Positions 7,967-18,700 of a stretch of DNA of 64,000 nt are shown in pieces (the first letter of the stretch is position 1; each line of letters starts with the position of its first letter). Source of the DNA: Pomacea canaliculata. Lineage: Eukaryota; Mollusca; Gastropoda; Architaenioglossa; Ampullariidae. The stretch spans positions 10,278,464 to 10,342,463 of the forward strand of contig NC_037602.1 in the NCBI RefSeq assembly GCF_003073045.1, in the 5' to 3' direction. The notes beneath the pieces were generated by a model, which was given only the letters and a program-made list of their open reading frames with translations, searched no databases and was not told where the DNA came from. A program made the translations under genes and the position numbers.

Positions 7967-10907
7967 GAAAGTCGGGGAGTTGTCTGGTAGGGCTGTTTAT
8001 GTTTGCGAGCTCGTTTTGCAGAAATTCTATTTGCTGCTTCTGGTATTCTAAGGAATATTATAAACTTAATTCTAATTTGATTTTACAACTGTGTTTTAAT
8101 GAATGCCTTCAAGTGCACACAATCGAAGTAAATTTCCTTTGCTTTGTCACATTTTTCCCAAAGAAACCCTTTTACACCAATAGTAAAACACTGAGTTCTT
8201 TTACAGAAAGTTCTTGTTAACCTTGCCCTAAAGTTGTTTCCCGTGCAGTCTATGTTTATCTACAAATACAAAGCACCAAAGACTATCAGTGCACACTCGT
8301 AAACAATGTATTAAATACACTTATAATTGTCCAGAAAATACACATAAATACATGTATGATGGTCGAGTGAATGTATAAAGTCAAGTAAATTCAAGTTGTG
8401 TATCACTAGAAAGTATGACAAGTATTTGGGGCAAAAAGCTGGATGTCACTAGTGATGTTACTGTTAAATGGCTTGCCTTTTTTGTGAAGCTTCTGATATT
8501 TTCTTCTAAGATTTTCATTTTCCTTGACACACTGTTTATAAAATCTCTTTCTTCTGTGCAGCTGAAACTCTGCACCATCAACCTTTTCTCTTACTTGAAA
8601 GTGTGCAAGACAGTCTGAATTATCACAAAACATTGGAATGTCTGCAAACATAGTTATCTAAATTTTGAGCTTCATGTCATCTTCTATATATGTATAAGTG
8701 TTCAAAAAGATATGGAAATGGTGATACGAGCAGGTAATGTGATAAGACGTGTTCATGAACATTTAAAAAGAATAAGCGTTTAAGAAAACTGTTCATTAAC
8801 AAATGTGACCAAACATAAACACACATTTAATTCATCATATGCATGATCATATAATTCAAATGTATTATGTAGTAAGAATGGTATGTATATTAGAACCCAT
8901 GTAAGAGTATACATATATATAAGTTCATACTTCTGTATGACTTTGAACCCTGCCCTGTTAACACACAAAATTCACCTTCTGTCTTGAGTTTGTCTTTGCA
9001 TGGACTTGTTTCAGTGCTATTCTCCTTGCAGTCTGACGAACCTGTCCAATAAATAAAAATAAGAAATGGTTGTTGACTTCTTTGTGAAAAACATTTAGTG
9101 CTATCATGTATTCATTGGTCCTCTTGCTTGAAATTTTAACATCATAGTTATTTATGATTTGAGAGAATATACTACTTTTAACTGCTCACATCTGCAGTCT
9201 GAGGGACTTTATCAACTATGACACAACACAAGATGGCGCACAAAGTAACTGAGACCGCTGATGTCTAACCTTTGTACTATGTTTTAGTATGCTGGTTTCG
9301 TAATCTATCTGTCTATGATAGGAATGGTTTGAATAGCATTGTTCACATCTGTTCCACGATAATTGCTATCAACGAGGGAACTTGGACTCCTTCTGTGACC
9401 AAATCTTGCAATTAGTTAGGAAAGCTTCCGCATTATCGTTCTTAAAATACTCCGCCGATGTAAATAGAAACATGAACGAGAGTGTCAAGAACGTAAATAT
9501 AGTGTAGAAAAGCGAAGTAGCGGGGAATTAAATACTCCCGAATTTGCATTATTAGCTCAGGTAACGCTATGCAATGACTGTATGCACGGCCAAAGCAGAT
9601 AGGCATCTTTATGAAACTCTTTTGTGCCGTCAGCTGGAATAGTTCTCCAGCTACTCAATCACAGATGAACTCTCAGCAGTGTGCGTGTATGTAGGTGTGC
9701 CTAGGAATGTCTTGCCCATATCTCTCATTGCTCTTGTTAATATTCCACTGCATTGTAATTGTAATTGTTTTTTTGGTTTTTTTTTGTTTTTTGTTTGTTT
9801 TTATATATATTGAAAACAGAGCAACCTCCCATTTAAATTGCCCATAGGGACAAATAAAGTTGATTATTATTGTTATTCTTAAGTAAAGTCGCCATTACCC
9901 TGTAGGGATGTACTAGTGTAAGAACGATTTTTGTAAGGGTTCGCTTCACGCACTCTGTTCGGCAGGGTAGTCTGTTGGCATCGACACTCATTGGTTAAAG
10001 CACCACTATGTGATAGGAGTGATGAAAAGGCTAGAGATGTGACTCACTCATCCTTGGGAAAGTGGATTACGGTAAGAAGTGGATTCCCAAGTAACACTCA
10101 TCGTACAAGGTTGTTTGTTTATGCGCACGTTATCAAACAACCAACCAACATGTTTTGAATCCCTTTAGAACGGTTCAAACAAGTCGTCTTGTTAAAAACA
10201 GACCTCGACAGGCTCATTGAGTACAATTGTTTTCCTACCAAGACCAGATTCATCGATGACACTCCCTCCGTCTTTAGTCTCCAACGGCTGTGTCCCGTCA
10301 GACGGCTGTTGCTCCTTGACAGGTGTGCTGGATGATGCTGTAAGAGATGACAGTGGCGTCATCATTCGAGACTAGTTATTTTCTTCTTAGTGTCTACCCG
10401 TATGACCGCCACACAAATACCAACTCTACACAACTAGCCGAATCGAACATACGGGTCAGCATTTTGTCCACACACACACATACCTGAGTTTTCCAAATCT
10501 GCAACTGGTCCTGGCATGTATGATGATGGTGACGTACCTGTCGGTTCCCTATTTGTCCCTGGATGTGATGTAACTGTCAGTGTTGCTAAGGTGTTTTCCC
10601 TGTAGTCGGTGTCGTTGTCATCGTCAAGTTCTGACCTTGGATTCGAACTCATTTCTAAACTGCTGTGATCTGTTTCCTCATTTGTCATCAAGTCAGAGGT
10701 TTCTGATATTTGTTCTGCATCATTTCTTTTTCCATCAACGTCATGATTTTGTGCTGACGCATGTGTCTTCATAACCCTGTTGTTTGTGCAAGAACCAGGG
10801 TGTAAATCCTTGGGAATTAGTTTTCTTTCTCTCATTTCACTGTCGTCTTTTTTCCACACAATGAGTTTTGAAAGAAAGAAACCAAGTTTGGAAATAAACA
10901 AACCCAT
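1..10907 (-). CDS. Gene A: multi-exon coiled-coil protein, 3' end outside the window
   Basis: Whole-gene entry; introns are included in the span. Predicted coding exons from 5' to 3': 10907-10484, 10337-10239, 9041-8976, 8569-8477, 8047-7904, 7574-7491, 7176-7102, 5865-5773, 5642-5568, 5250-5146, 4895-4755, 2812-2729, 2107-2024, 1485-1402, 388-314 and 215 to beyond base 1. Every junction is phase 1, and joined in order the exons read without a stop. The N-terminal 140 residues are polar and disordered after a possible myristoylation signal; the rest is Gln/Glu/Lys-rich coiled coil. Several exons are paralogous pairs (388-314 with 5642-5568; 1485-1402 with 7574-7491), so the gene grew by internal duplication. 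I do not recognise the family. It is a likely membrane-tethered coiled-coil protein by inference from the N-terminus only. Confidence 0.6.
314..388 (-). CDS. Gene A exon 15
   Basis: 75 nt, phase 1 to phase 1, with a TTCCCAG acceptor and CAAG|GTATTT donor. It encodes QEVDQMAQLHKQLDKKNHDL and then QEAQ. Near-identical to 5642-5568. Confidence 0.6.
431..1010. mobile_element. MITE-like element with about 25-bp terminal inverted repeats
   Basis: The left end (431-455) and the reverse complement of the right end (983-1010) share the core AAATGAGTCTTAA and the outer CCAC. The roughly 580-bp interior has no coding frame. It lies inside an intron of gene A. No clear target duplication is visible because the left flank is a TA microsatellite. 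Confidence 0.5.
1402..1485 (-). CDS. Gene A exon 14
   Basis: 84 nt (four heptads), phase 1 to phase 1, with an AGCAG acceptor and CAAG|GTGAAA donor. It encodes QDRKLCHQLEEIKNAMDRLQ and then LNCHDAQ. Paralogue of 7574-7491. Confidence 0.6.
1868..1947. repeat. Triplet microsatellite (TCC)n then (TCA)n
   Basis: About 14 TCC units pass into about 13 TCA units. It is intronic for gene A, but on the minus strand it is in the frame that continues from the exon at 2107-2024, where it would encode an Asp run and then a Glu run. Confidence 0.85.
2024..2107 (-). CDS. Gene A exon 13
   Basis: 84 nt (four heptads), phase 1 to phase 1, with a CTGCAG acceptor and CAAG|GTAAAT donor. It encodes QHKNLIEQLEEKKNEVKKLE and then SDCQETQ. 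If the downstream intron is retained the frame stays open through a triplet microsatellite and adds an acidic Asp/Glu tail before a stop. Confidence 0.6.
2415..2505 (-). pseudogene. Possible degraded coiled-coil exon
   Basis: The minus strand has an open coiled-coil-like stretch (QQLRLFQQQLETKNNDVRYL) between a possible AAG acceptor and no phase-matched GT donor. It lies between two good exons of gene A. I read it as a decayed exon copy; chance similarity is possible. Confidence 0.3.
2729..2812 (-). CDS. Gene A exon 12
   Basis: 84 nt (four heptads), phase 1 to phase 1, with an AAGCAG acceptor and CAAG|GTAGAT donor. It encodes QHRLHGKQLEDKDKAMKQLQ and then KEFQEMQ. A dead copy lies at 8220-8262. 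Confidence 0.6.
2813..4754. other. Large intron of gene A, nothing recognised
   Basis: AT-rich, no convincing exon on either strand. There is a short GAC/GAT triplet run near 3120-3142. Confidence 0.5.
4755..4895 (-). CDS. Gene A exon 11, expanded with Glu/Gln triplet repeats
   Basis: 141 nt, phase 1 to phase 1, with a TTTTAAG acceptor and GAAG|GTATCA donor. It reads KIQNLEEEEEK, then a long run of GAA and CAA codons, then DNWKKEKKDFE. The gene B exon at 31259-31197 has the same ends (RFNKLEEEK ... KWREEKAELQ) and identical splice-flank sequence but is only 63 nt. This exon is therefore the same unit expanded by 26 codons of GAA/CAA repeat, with the frame kept. Confidence 0.6.
5146..5250 (-). 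CDS. Gene A exon 10
   Basis: 105 nt (five heptads), phase 1 to phase 1, with a TACCTCAG acceptor and CAAG|GTGAGT donor. It encodes IFQELQNQFDEERRQNQKMM and further coiled coil. It resembles the gene B exon at 31685-31563. Confidence 0.65.
5568..5642 (-). CDS. Gene A exon 9
   Basis: 75 nt, phase 1 to phase 1. It encodes QVVDQMAQLLKQLDEKNHDL and then QEAE. It is almost identical to the exon at 388-314, including intron sequence on both sides, so this is a recent segmental duplication. Confidence 0.65.
5773..5865 (-). CDS. Gene A exon 8
   Basis: 93 nt, phase 1 to phase 1, with a TTCCTCAG acceptor and AAGA|GTAAGT donor. It encodes QLADQAKQLQQQIEDNQNIT, a Gln-rich coiled coil. Confidence 0.6.
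5866..7101. other. Large intron of gene A, nothing recognised
   Basis: AT-rich sequence without a supported exon. A short open frame at 6872-7066 on the plus strand shows no family features and ends in an ATGA tandem repeat (about 7047-7080). Confidence 0.5.
7102..7176 (-). CDS. Gene A exon 7
   Basis: 75 nt, phase 1 to phase 1, with a TTCTTCAG acceptor and CAAG|GTATTT donor. It encodes QLTEHAAQLQEKLDTNNLVL. It is the third member of the 75-nt exon family, with 5642-5568 and 388-314. Confidence 0.6.
7491..7574 (-). CDS. Gene A exon 6
   Basis: 84 nt (four heptads), phase 1 to phase 1. It encodes ENKKLCHQLEEMKKAMYLFE and then LNCHDKH. It is a clear paralogue of the exon at 1485-1402, and the flanking intron sequence (AGAGAAAGATATGCG and beyond) is duplicated as well. 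Confidence 0.6.
7904..8047 (-). CDS. Gene A exon 5 with a (CAA)21 polyglutamine run
   Basis: 144 nt, phase 1 to phase 1. The 5' part encodes a coiled-coil segment starting YQKQQIEFLQNELANINS, then TRQLPDF, then 21 uninterrupted CAA codons (7905-7967) that run straight into the donor CAAG|GTCAGTG. The total length is still divisible by three, so the run reads as polyglutamine in frame. Without the run the exon is 81 nt. The acceptor is CCTTAG. The repeat abuts the splice site, so length variation could change splicing as well as protein. Confidence 0.55.
8220..8262 (-). pseudogene. Relic coiled-coil exon, truncated with in-frame stop
   Basis: The minus strand reads DKHRLHGKQL followed by TAG. 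This is a degraded copy of the exon at 2812-2729 (QHRLHGKQLEDKDK). The 3' half is gone and no usable acceptor remains. It marks an exon copy lost after segmental duplication inside gene A. Confidence 0.5.
8477..8569 (-). CDS. Gene A exon 4, possible GC-AG intron downstream
   Basis: 93 nt, phase 1 to phase 1. It encodes a basic coiled coil starting FQLHRRKRFYKQCVKENENL. The acceptor GGTGCAG is good. The only in-frame donor is AAAG|GCAAGC, a GC donor, so this intron would be of the minor GC-AG class. The alternative is that this is a decaying exon that is skipped. Confidence 0.4.
8976..9041 (-). CDS. Gene A exon 3
   Basis: 66 nt (22 codons), phase 1 to phase 1, with a GGACAG acceptor and GAAG|GTGAAT donor. 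It encodes SSDCKENSTETSPCKDKLKT, with two cysteines. A second in-frame acceptor 9 nt inside the exon is possible. Confidence 0.45.
9818..9885 (+). mobile_element. Truncated non-LTR retrotransposon 3' tail
   Basis: The stretch AAATTGCCCATAGGGACAAA, then AATAAAGTTGATTATTATTG, is the type of 3' end seen in invertebrate LINEs. A second copy lies at 46672-46733. Only the tail is present; the 5' limit is not clear. Confidence 0.45.
10239..10337 (-). CDS. Gene A exon 2
   Basis: 99 nt, phase 1 to phase 1, with a TTACAG acceptor and a CTTG|GTAGG donor. It encodes a polar Ser/Thr/Gln-rich linker starting SSSTPVKEQQPSDG. The SSSTP motif recalls the repeat units in exon 1 of gene B. Confidence 0.5.
10484..10907 (-). 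CDS. Gene A exon 1, start codon and disordered N-terminus
   Basis: The first ATG of the open frame is at 10907, in a good Kozak context (A at -3, G at +4). The frame stays open for another 48 codons upstream but has no ATG there. The protein starts MGLFISKLGFFLSKL: Gly2 followed by Ser6 fits the N-myristoylation consensus, and the stretch is amphipathic, somewhat like the N-terminal helix of Arf-family GTPases. No GTPase domain follows. After this comes about 115 residues of Asp/Ser/Thr/Asn-rich sequence. The exon ends in phase 1 at a CAG|GTATGT donor. Length is 424 nt, or 141 codons plus one base. Confidence 0.6.
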
Positions 10908-13900
10908 CTTAAACTGCTTCTGGGTTCGACGTTGTTTATCCCTTTTTCTCGTTTCCCCGTGCGGATAAAGATTCTGTCTAATCGGGGACCTTCGGGTATC
11001 TGTCACACTTATAGTCCTACTCTTCACGTCTGACCAGTGCTGTCTATTCAAGTCTAGACTAGTACGGTCTATTCACGTCTGAGCAGTATGATCTAGTCAC
11101 GTCTGACAAATGTAATGTCTAGCCCTATAGTCTCTGGACCTTGCACTACTGTTCAAGTCATCGAATATACTCTATGTACCAGTCTTGGCGGATGATGGTA
11201 GTGCTCTGACCTTTCGGGAATTGATTCTGAAACATCTGCAAGAAATATGTTTACGTCTGTAAAACCTGTAGTATGTGTGTCAGCAAAGTCTATACTGTAA
11301 CATACACATATATTGAAAATGATGTGCCTTTAGTTAAAAATAAGTATTAAGCAGACTGCTAAAACACAAAAGACACGAGAGACCTCGACTATACTGCCAG
11401 ACGTTAACGTGATTATAGTAACTAGTTACACAACTGTCTATAAACAAGGAGGAGAAGGATAACTGAAATAACAACCAGAGGATCACAGTATGTCCTTTGA
11501 AAACTGAATGATATAACACTTATTGAGGTTCATCGTCTGAGCGGAGAACACATGGAAACTGAAGTAGATAAAGGTGTACCCGCCATGCTGCACAGAGAGT
11601 GTACCAAAGTGAATTGTCGTCTCGCCATTACCGTTTGTTACAGTAATGGATTGTTATTTGCTATTTCGTGTAGCACTATGGGAGTTTACATGTCAATAGA
11701 GACATATTGCGATCGGCAGAAGAAAGGAGCAGAGGCCGGTGTTTACTCGATTTAAAAACGAGACCAATAATGTCTGGTGTAACAATTACAATTACAATTA
11801 CAATTCTTGTAATTACAATTACATGGACGTCGATGCCGGAGGTGAGCTGAAACCCAGCCGTGACTGTGAACTGTCAGCCTCCTGAAAATAGTTACTGCAA
11901 CAGTGCCGCTGTCACCAGGGATTTTGCATTTACACGAGGTATGATTGTATTTTTTTTATACTTTAAATGGGGTAACTTACTGAATTTTGTCATCTTGCAA
12001 GATTTAGTGCAATTTGAGCAAAAAGTAGAAAGTACACGTTGCTAAAGGAAAAACCTGCTGGAATTGCTAAAATCTTTGAACCCGATTTTCTCAAAATCTC
12101 AAATTTCCGACTGATGACTCACTCTGTGGTGGCGGGTTACAGCGTTGTGAGGCTGGACTTGAAAGAAACGAACGTAGACAGGTTGACTAACTTCTTTACA
12201 AAAAAGCGACTATCTGTTACAGTACGCAAAACTCATTTGAGAGACAAATAAACAAACAAAACAAATTACATTTGGTACACTTTCATGAACCCAGTACTCA
12301 CCAACTAAGCTTCGCCGAGGCAGATAATTGCAGGTGAGAAAATTTCATCTGACCACCAGCGCTCAGAACTTACTGATTCAGGGCTTCACTCAGGTAGAAA
12401 GAAATTACACATACATAGATCTTATTAACGAACCTACCCGAAAACGAAAGTACAATTATTCTGGAAGTAATTATTTATTCTACAAGCTGGCTTAGCACGA
12501 GTAGAGAGACGGAGGTATTGACTGACAAACCAGACCGTAGTATAATTATTCTAATTATCGTCGCTCGCTATTTCTTATATTGAAAACATTCAACAACTGT
12601 CATTGTGTTGCGCTGTGATCTTATGACGGTTGCAGGTCACTAGGTTTAAATAAGGAGTGATTCTTGAAATCTAGAGGGATCGCCATGATACGTGGACCAG
12701 TAATGGATCGCTGGGTCTGTATACGTCACGTGACTGTATTTATTATCCGGCACAGCTGCTGTTCAGTTGTGCGTGCAAATCATGTTATGACGCAGGGCAG
12801 CAGGTGTATACACATACACACACATGTTGTACCCACTTTTTACACGTCTGTTGTTAACTGACAAATGAAGTGAGACTCGACTTCCCGGGTATATTTAGAT
12901 ATTTGTATGTAGTAGGCACAAACTAAATAGGCAAACAGCAAACCTCTCCCTTTCCCTTCTACCACACAACTTTTCTGATGACGGGTGCTGGCTGGAAAAC
13001 TCCATTTTATCAACCACTATCTATCACTAGAGTTTACATTGCAGAGATATAAAACCATCGTGTGAACAAGTCACCGTTATGTAGATATACACAGAGACCA
13101 CCTAGACATGAACCCAGATGCTCCCACACTTTGTTGAAACTTTCTAACTACCTAGACCATGCACCTATGGCTGGTTATAGTATTTATTATTTCAAAATGA
13201 TTTCCTTTTCTCCGAGAAAAGAAAAAGAAAAGCACATGTTTGGATTTACTGTGAATATTGACAGCCTCTTAGATAAGAGAATGTTTGTGACCAAGTCCAG
13301 CTTTGGATTATAGTTAAGATATAAACTCTCTAAGAACCACTTGGAGATCTTGTCAGCAGTCAGGTGGATGGTGGATGGAACAAGTATCGTCTGCACTGCA
13401 GTTCAGTCACGTGAGTCCAGTCTTCAGCCAAACATGTTCAAGTTACCGACGAGTTCGCTTCATGTCAAGGGTTGGACACGGATCTGTGAATAACAAGGTG
13501 CACATTTCAACTGGAATATTCACGTGACTATGGGTCAGGATCATTAATAACTTAGGGCAGAACACAGTCTAGTTGATTAACAGATACCAGCGCACTCTGG
13601 ACCTGTGCTTTCATGCGCTGAGCGAGGGAGTGAAAAAAGCCCAATGTTGGGCGTCAGCGAGAAAGATAATTAATGTGTTTTTAAAAACTCATTGGTGTAT
13701 TTGATACCAGCAGTAGTAATCTTACTACATCAATAATAAAATTGGGTGATTTTAAATGTATTATTAAATGTATTTGATATAAGATGTTTGCAATCTTTTA
13801 CACTGTTTTATGAACTGGGTGCATTGTGTTTGATGCTGTATGATTATGGGGAAATTATTACATCCGTTGTTAATGCTTATGTTAAAAGTAAGTAGTTTGT

Positions 13901-15746
13901 GTTTGTCATTTCATGTGTTTATGATGATGTTTTACTAGCAGCAGATAATTTGAAATATTTTATTGGCTTTGTCAGAAATAATCCACTCGCATCACATGAT
14001 AAAGATCAAAGTCACATCCCTAATGATATAGATAATTTTTTTATTCCTAGAAATAGATATTTACAATTTCATCTACATTTAAAACAGGGAGTGAGGAATA
14101 GGCAGCTTGTAATTACTTCATTTATTAAAACAAAGATTTTTTTCTGCCGTTCACTGTTAAGGTACTTCATCAGCATCTTGCAAACTACAGATGTTCGCTT
14201 AAGTACACATGAGTAATAAATGTTGTGGGTGCACATTTTTGTGATAATTGGGTGTGTCTCAGTAAGGATACTATTGAACCAATATTTAAATAATAATTTT
14301 CCTCCTTCAAAAACAAAAACACAATGCACGGAAAGAAATTAAAGTCATGACATAATGTTTGTACGATCCAAATAATTAACATATTGTCTAGCCCTCGTTG
14401 GTTGAGGTAATGAAGAGGAGTCAGGTACAGGTGTGACATGTGTTTTGTGATCTCTTTCTGTTCATTGTGATGTTCATAGACGTGTATCTCGATGATACTT
14501 GATTTTAGGGAATACTGAGCTTTAACTCGTCATCAGGAAAAATCCAGCCTGTCCGATCTGTTAAGAAATAGTTTACCCACAGAAGTGAAAACGCATTTTC
14601 AACATCATTTGAAATTCACTGCGAAGTCCTGTTAAAATGCATCAAATATTTTCTGAATGGTTGAATAATGCACCAACATAAAAACAACTTTTATATTGTA
14701 AGCTGAAAATTTTTGCAAGAGTGTGTACAATCCTAATAGTTTCCAATCAACATAACATGACACTGAAACTTTCAGAATTGATATAAACACCGATAACAAC
14801 AGTATAGACAGTAATAACAGCGAAAAATTTAATTCAGTAATAAAGTGTAGTAAATGCATAAATACACAAGTACGATTAACATAAATGGTTAACAGCGAAT
14901 GGATTATGCATTACAAAATGAGAATGAAATTACTTGAATTTATACACAAAATAAGGTTTTGTTTAGTCTCATTAAAGTGGGATACCTAAGGGAAATTTGT
15001 TGATAAGTGTTTTAAGTTGATCGAGATTTTGTGACGAGTGCTGTGCCATCTGTCTAGTTTGCAATGTCGCAATCCTCCTGTGCTGGAAAATTTTCAGATG
15101 AAGATTAGTTGTGGGCGATGTCTATTTGTGAATGTGTCTCTAACAGGCCGTGTCACTGATGGAGATGTGTTTTGTCTAATATCCGGGTGTTACAGCATCC
15201 AGGGTGGAGGTGTGTCGCTGCTGTATTGGTCTGCAGCTTCCTTGTCCTGGAACACAGATTTCAAGGCAGTGGTTGGATTTTTATTTCCTCTATCGTTTCT
15301 TATGGATTATCATTTTGGTATATTTATCAGTATATAGCGCCTATGTCATTCTGCCGCACTTTTGGTTGTAACATATTTGTAGCAGGTTTGGCTTTTTCGA
15401 TGTGTATAATTATTTTCTACATTCCTGGGTACTGTGTACTCTCTTACTCCACTATCCTGTCCCTCTAATTATCTCATTATTTGTAAGCATTTGTAAGTTA
15501 TAAAAACATTCAAACAAAAAATTAGGCCTATCATTATCGTCTCATATGATCAAATTTAAGGAGTCGACCTGTCATTCGTTCAGATGTTTCTATTAATGTT
15601 TATCTGTGTGACATAATGTATTGTTCCTGACATTTGACTATCACGGTGCATCTTTGACATTATTTTTATAGAAAAAAACCGCGTGACGCAGCGTTTTTGC
15701 TGTCATTATTTTCTCATAGTAGACACTGACCTTTGGTCTTTCACCC
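10908..15746. other. Intergenic region between genes A and B
   Basis: 4.8 kb with no coding exon I can support. It holds the promoter of gene A and the 3' UTR of gene B. A palindromic AATTAC/GTAATT tract lies at 11780-11822. Short open frames here have no protein features. Confidence 0.5.
15280..15285 (-). terminator. Candidate polyadenylation signal of gene B
   Basis: AATAAA on the minus strand, about 460 nt after the stop in the distal terminal exon. It is a single-hexamer match in AT-rich DNA, so weak. Confidence 0.25.
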
Positions 15747-15781
15747 TCAGGTCTGGTGGAGCTCTAGCCTCTGTACTCGAA
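15747..15781 (-). CDS. Gene B distal terminal exon
   Basis: A TTTCAG acceptor at phase 1 opens RVQRLELHQT followed by TGA. Together with 16232-16186 it gives two C-termini of similar length. Confidence 0.5.
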
Positions 15782-18700
15782 CTGAAAGAAGTGAACAAAG
15801 TTATGAGACCTGGATAATAGATTAGTGCCGATCAAAGACGACAATCTGTTTGTCAATATAGATAACTGTAGTTAACAGTGCAGAAGAGATCAATAGAAAA
15901 TTATGGAGTATTTTGTTTTTGTTTCTTTTGCGCCATATACGTACAAAGTGATTTTAAAATCCATTAAGCTTGAGTCAAATTGTGTTTCCTCAATTCATAG
16001 AGTACCAGACCTCATATTACATTTGTTCTGTGCCTGAAACTGTGATGCTTGATAAGATCATTTGCTGCTTATTTTGCAGATTTTCAAATGAATTGTGCAT
16101 GAAAGAAACCTTTTTTTCATTTCATAATGTCCATAACAACAAAAGAATATATGATGTTTTAAAATCAACATAAAAATTGAAAAACCTACTGCTCTGGAAG
16201 TTTTAAGTCTTGCTCCAAAACATGAATTTTCTCTGTAAAAATTAAAAATCTAATTACCTTTAACGCAACAATAATTATATAATTTGTATGGTTTACCTTG
16301 TGAATAACAGGGTTGTAAGTTGCTGCATGCATGTTAATGAACGACAAAGTGCGGTCTAAGTACGTGAACAAATTAGTAACGATAAAACAATAAAATCAAA
16401 ATCACAAATTTGTCTTACAGAATTTGTTTGAATGTATCAATGTATATTAAACACGACACATTTCCATGCAGATTTAGTCACTTTAGTAAGAAGACTAACG
16501 AACTTCCTCAAGTGCTAAGGGAAATAATTATAAAGCCAATTTCAGGGAAATAAGAATCGTCGAAAAAGCCCAGAAAGTTAATAAAATAAATAAAAATCAA
16601 AGTGATATGTGAGATGTGAATGTAAGCCTCACTTAAATTGTCCTCAGCTTCTCTCTGAAGCCGCTGAAGTTCTTCATTCTTCTCACGCAGCGCTGCCCGC
16701 AGCTCACTATGGTGGGAACGCGCGCCCTCTAGCGCCGACTCACGCTGAACTGAGCTCAGCTTACACCACGCATGCAATACTCTTACAGCATCACTTCAAG
16801 CCACAAATCAGGGTCGAAATTAAGCCGAAACAAATATTTTTCTTATTTTTGAAAATGCCTGTTTGCTGTTCCATACTAACATTAACAAATAAGATGCCGA
16901 GATTTGAAAAAGGAGGAATACAGCTTGGCTGACCAATCGCAAGTAAAGAAGTTTAAGGTATAAACACTTTTTCATAAGATTTTGTACATTTTGTTATTGT
17001 TTAATTATTTCTCTTTTCCCGAGTTCACAGTAAGAGGGTGTATTATAAAGAAAACAATTCAGAAACAGGGTAGGGATACCACATTTTTAAAAGTAGTGTG
17101 TGCAAACCACAAAGGTATTTGAAATTAAACAGACACATATATGTACATAGGTATGTATAAAGACATTTTAATTCATCTTCGGATATTCTGAATCGAATTG
17201 GGCTGTTTTCCGGGATTTACCTTGCAATCCAGCAATGCGCTCTTCACGGGATTTCACAAGATCACGTGCATCTCGTAGCTGGGCTTCAATCTTTGCGACG
17301 ATCTGTCGATCTTTTTCCACCTGTGTTCGGAAAGTGAGTTCTTGTCTTTGCATGTGCTGAACTTGGTCTACACGTCCAAAGCATACATCCATGGTTAACT
17401 AGCATAGCTGCTGTCAGTTAATGAATGTGTATCTTCCGATGTGTGAGGGAGCGCGCATGTGTGTGTGTCCCTGTGTATGTACAGGGTGAAGTGAAGTGAA
17501 GGAAAATGTGGTGAATAAATGAGTTTATCTTTAATAAAAAGCCAAATAATAAAAGCAAATGACCAGTACCTGTCAGCTGTCTGTTTGTCAGGGTTTGAGC
17601 GTCCAGCTGCCGCTTGAGTTCCTGGATTTCTGTTCTGTTCTGTGCAGTCTGAAACTCGTAACCTAAAATCTGCTTTCCTAGAGTCACCGCAGTGTCTGTA
17701 AATATATTTATTGACAAAAGCTCTTTAGTCGCAACCACAACTCTTCTGTTTAGCATTCAAAATCAAACTAGTCTCGGTCATGGTACACGGATTTCCACCT
17801 CAAAGACAAGGAAGCTGGAACAGTCACCCTAAGCAATGATGACAAGCAAAGTAGACATGGCGCAGAGATGATAAATAAAGACAACTAGTTGAGACATGTT
17901 CAAGCATCATATAAACAATACTCCAATTGCACACATTATCTTTATATTTTGCCTTATTGCAGACTGTTGTAACACAGAGTAGTGTGTAGTTAAAGGACAT
18001 ACAGACAGTAAAGATAAAGGTTAACTACCTTGAGCAGCTTTGCTTTGTGTGTCCAGGACACTCATCTGCATACGAAGCTTTTCGTTGGTCTCCCTGAGCT
18101 GAGCGACTTCTCGCTTGACAGAAGCCATTTCAGCTAGTATTTGAAGGGGATGGAGAAGAAAGATGCGACTAATGTAAACATGTTATAATCACAACTTACA
18201 AATAATATATGTTTCACATTTGTATGTACAGCATAGAAAACACATACACAGACAGAGATGTTTATTTGAAACATCAACGAGTCTTTCAAAGTAGGGTGAA
18301 ACACAGTTTCGTAATCAGCGATGTAAGTCAAAAGATAAAGTCTGATGGATAAAATCAGATGAATGAATTCATATCATTCTGACCATTCAGCTATGTTCAC
18401 ATACACAAGAAAAAAAAACATTATCCGCAATACCTGATGCTTTGGATAGCTCCCGCTGATTTGCTTCCTTATCCTTGATCAATGCAGAAATTTCGCCTAT
18501 AATGAGAAAAACAATATCAAACTAAGTATGCTTTAACAAGAAAATCATTACACAAGTAAACGTAAAGATATAAATAATGAGTAGGTGTTAGGTATCACAA
18601 AAGGTGAAGTGCTATGAACGTGAGATACTTGTTACACCATTGGTCTGGAGATTATTTCTATCTTTAGTGGCTCGTTGTCCATCTTAGTTCAACCTCACGA

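Noticed and set aside
7866..8051. Polyleucine open frame on the plus strand
   Set aside because: It is the antisense of the (CAA)21 tract.
10908..11051. Upstream extension of the gene A first exon frame
   Set aside because: It is open but begins with TTG and contains no ATG; the first ATG at 10907 has the better context.
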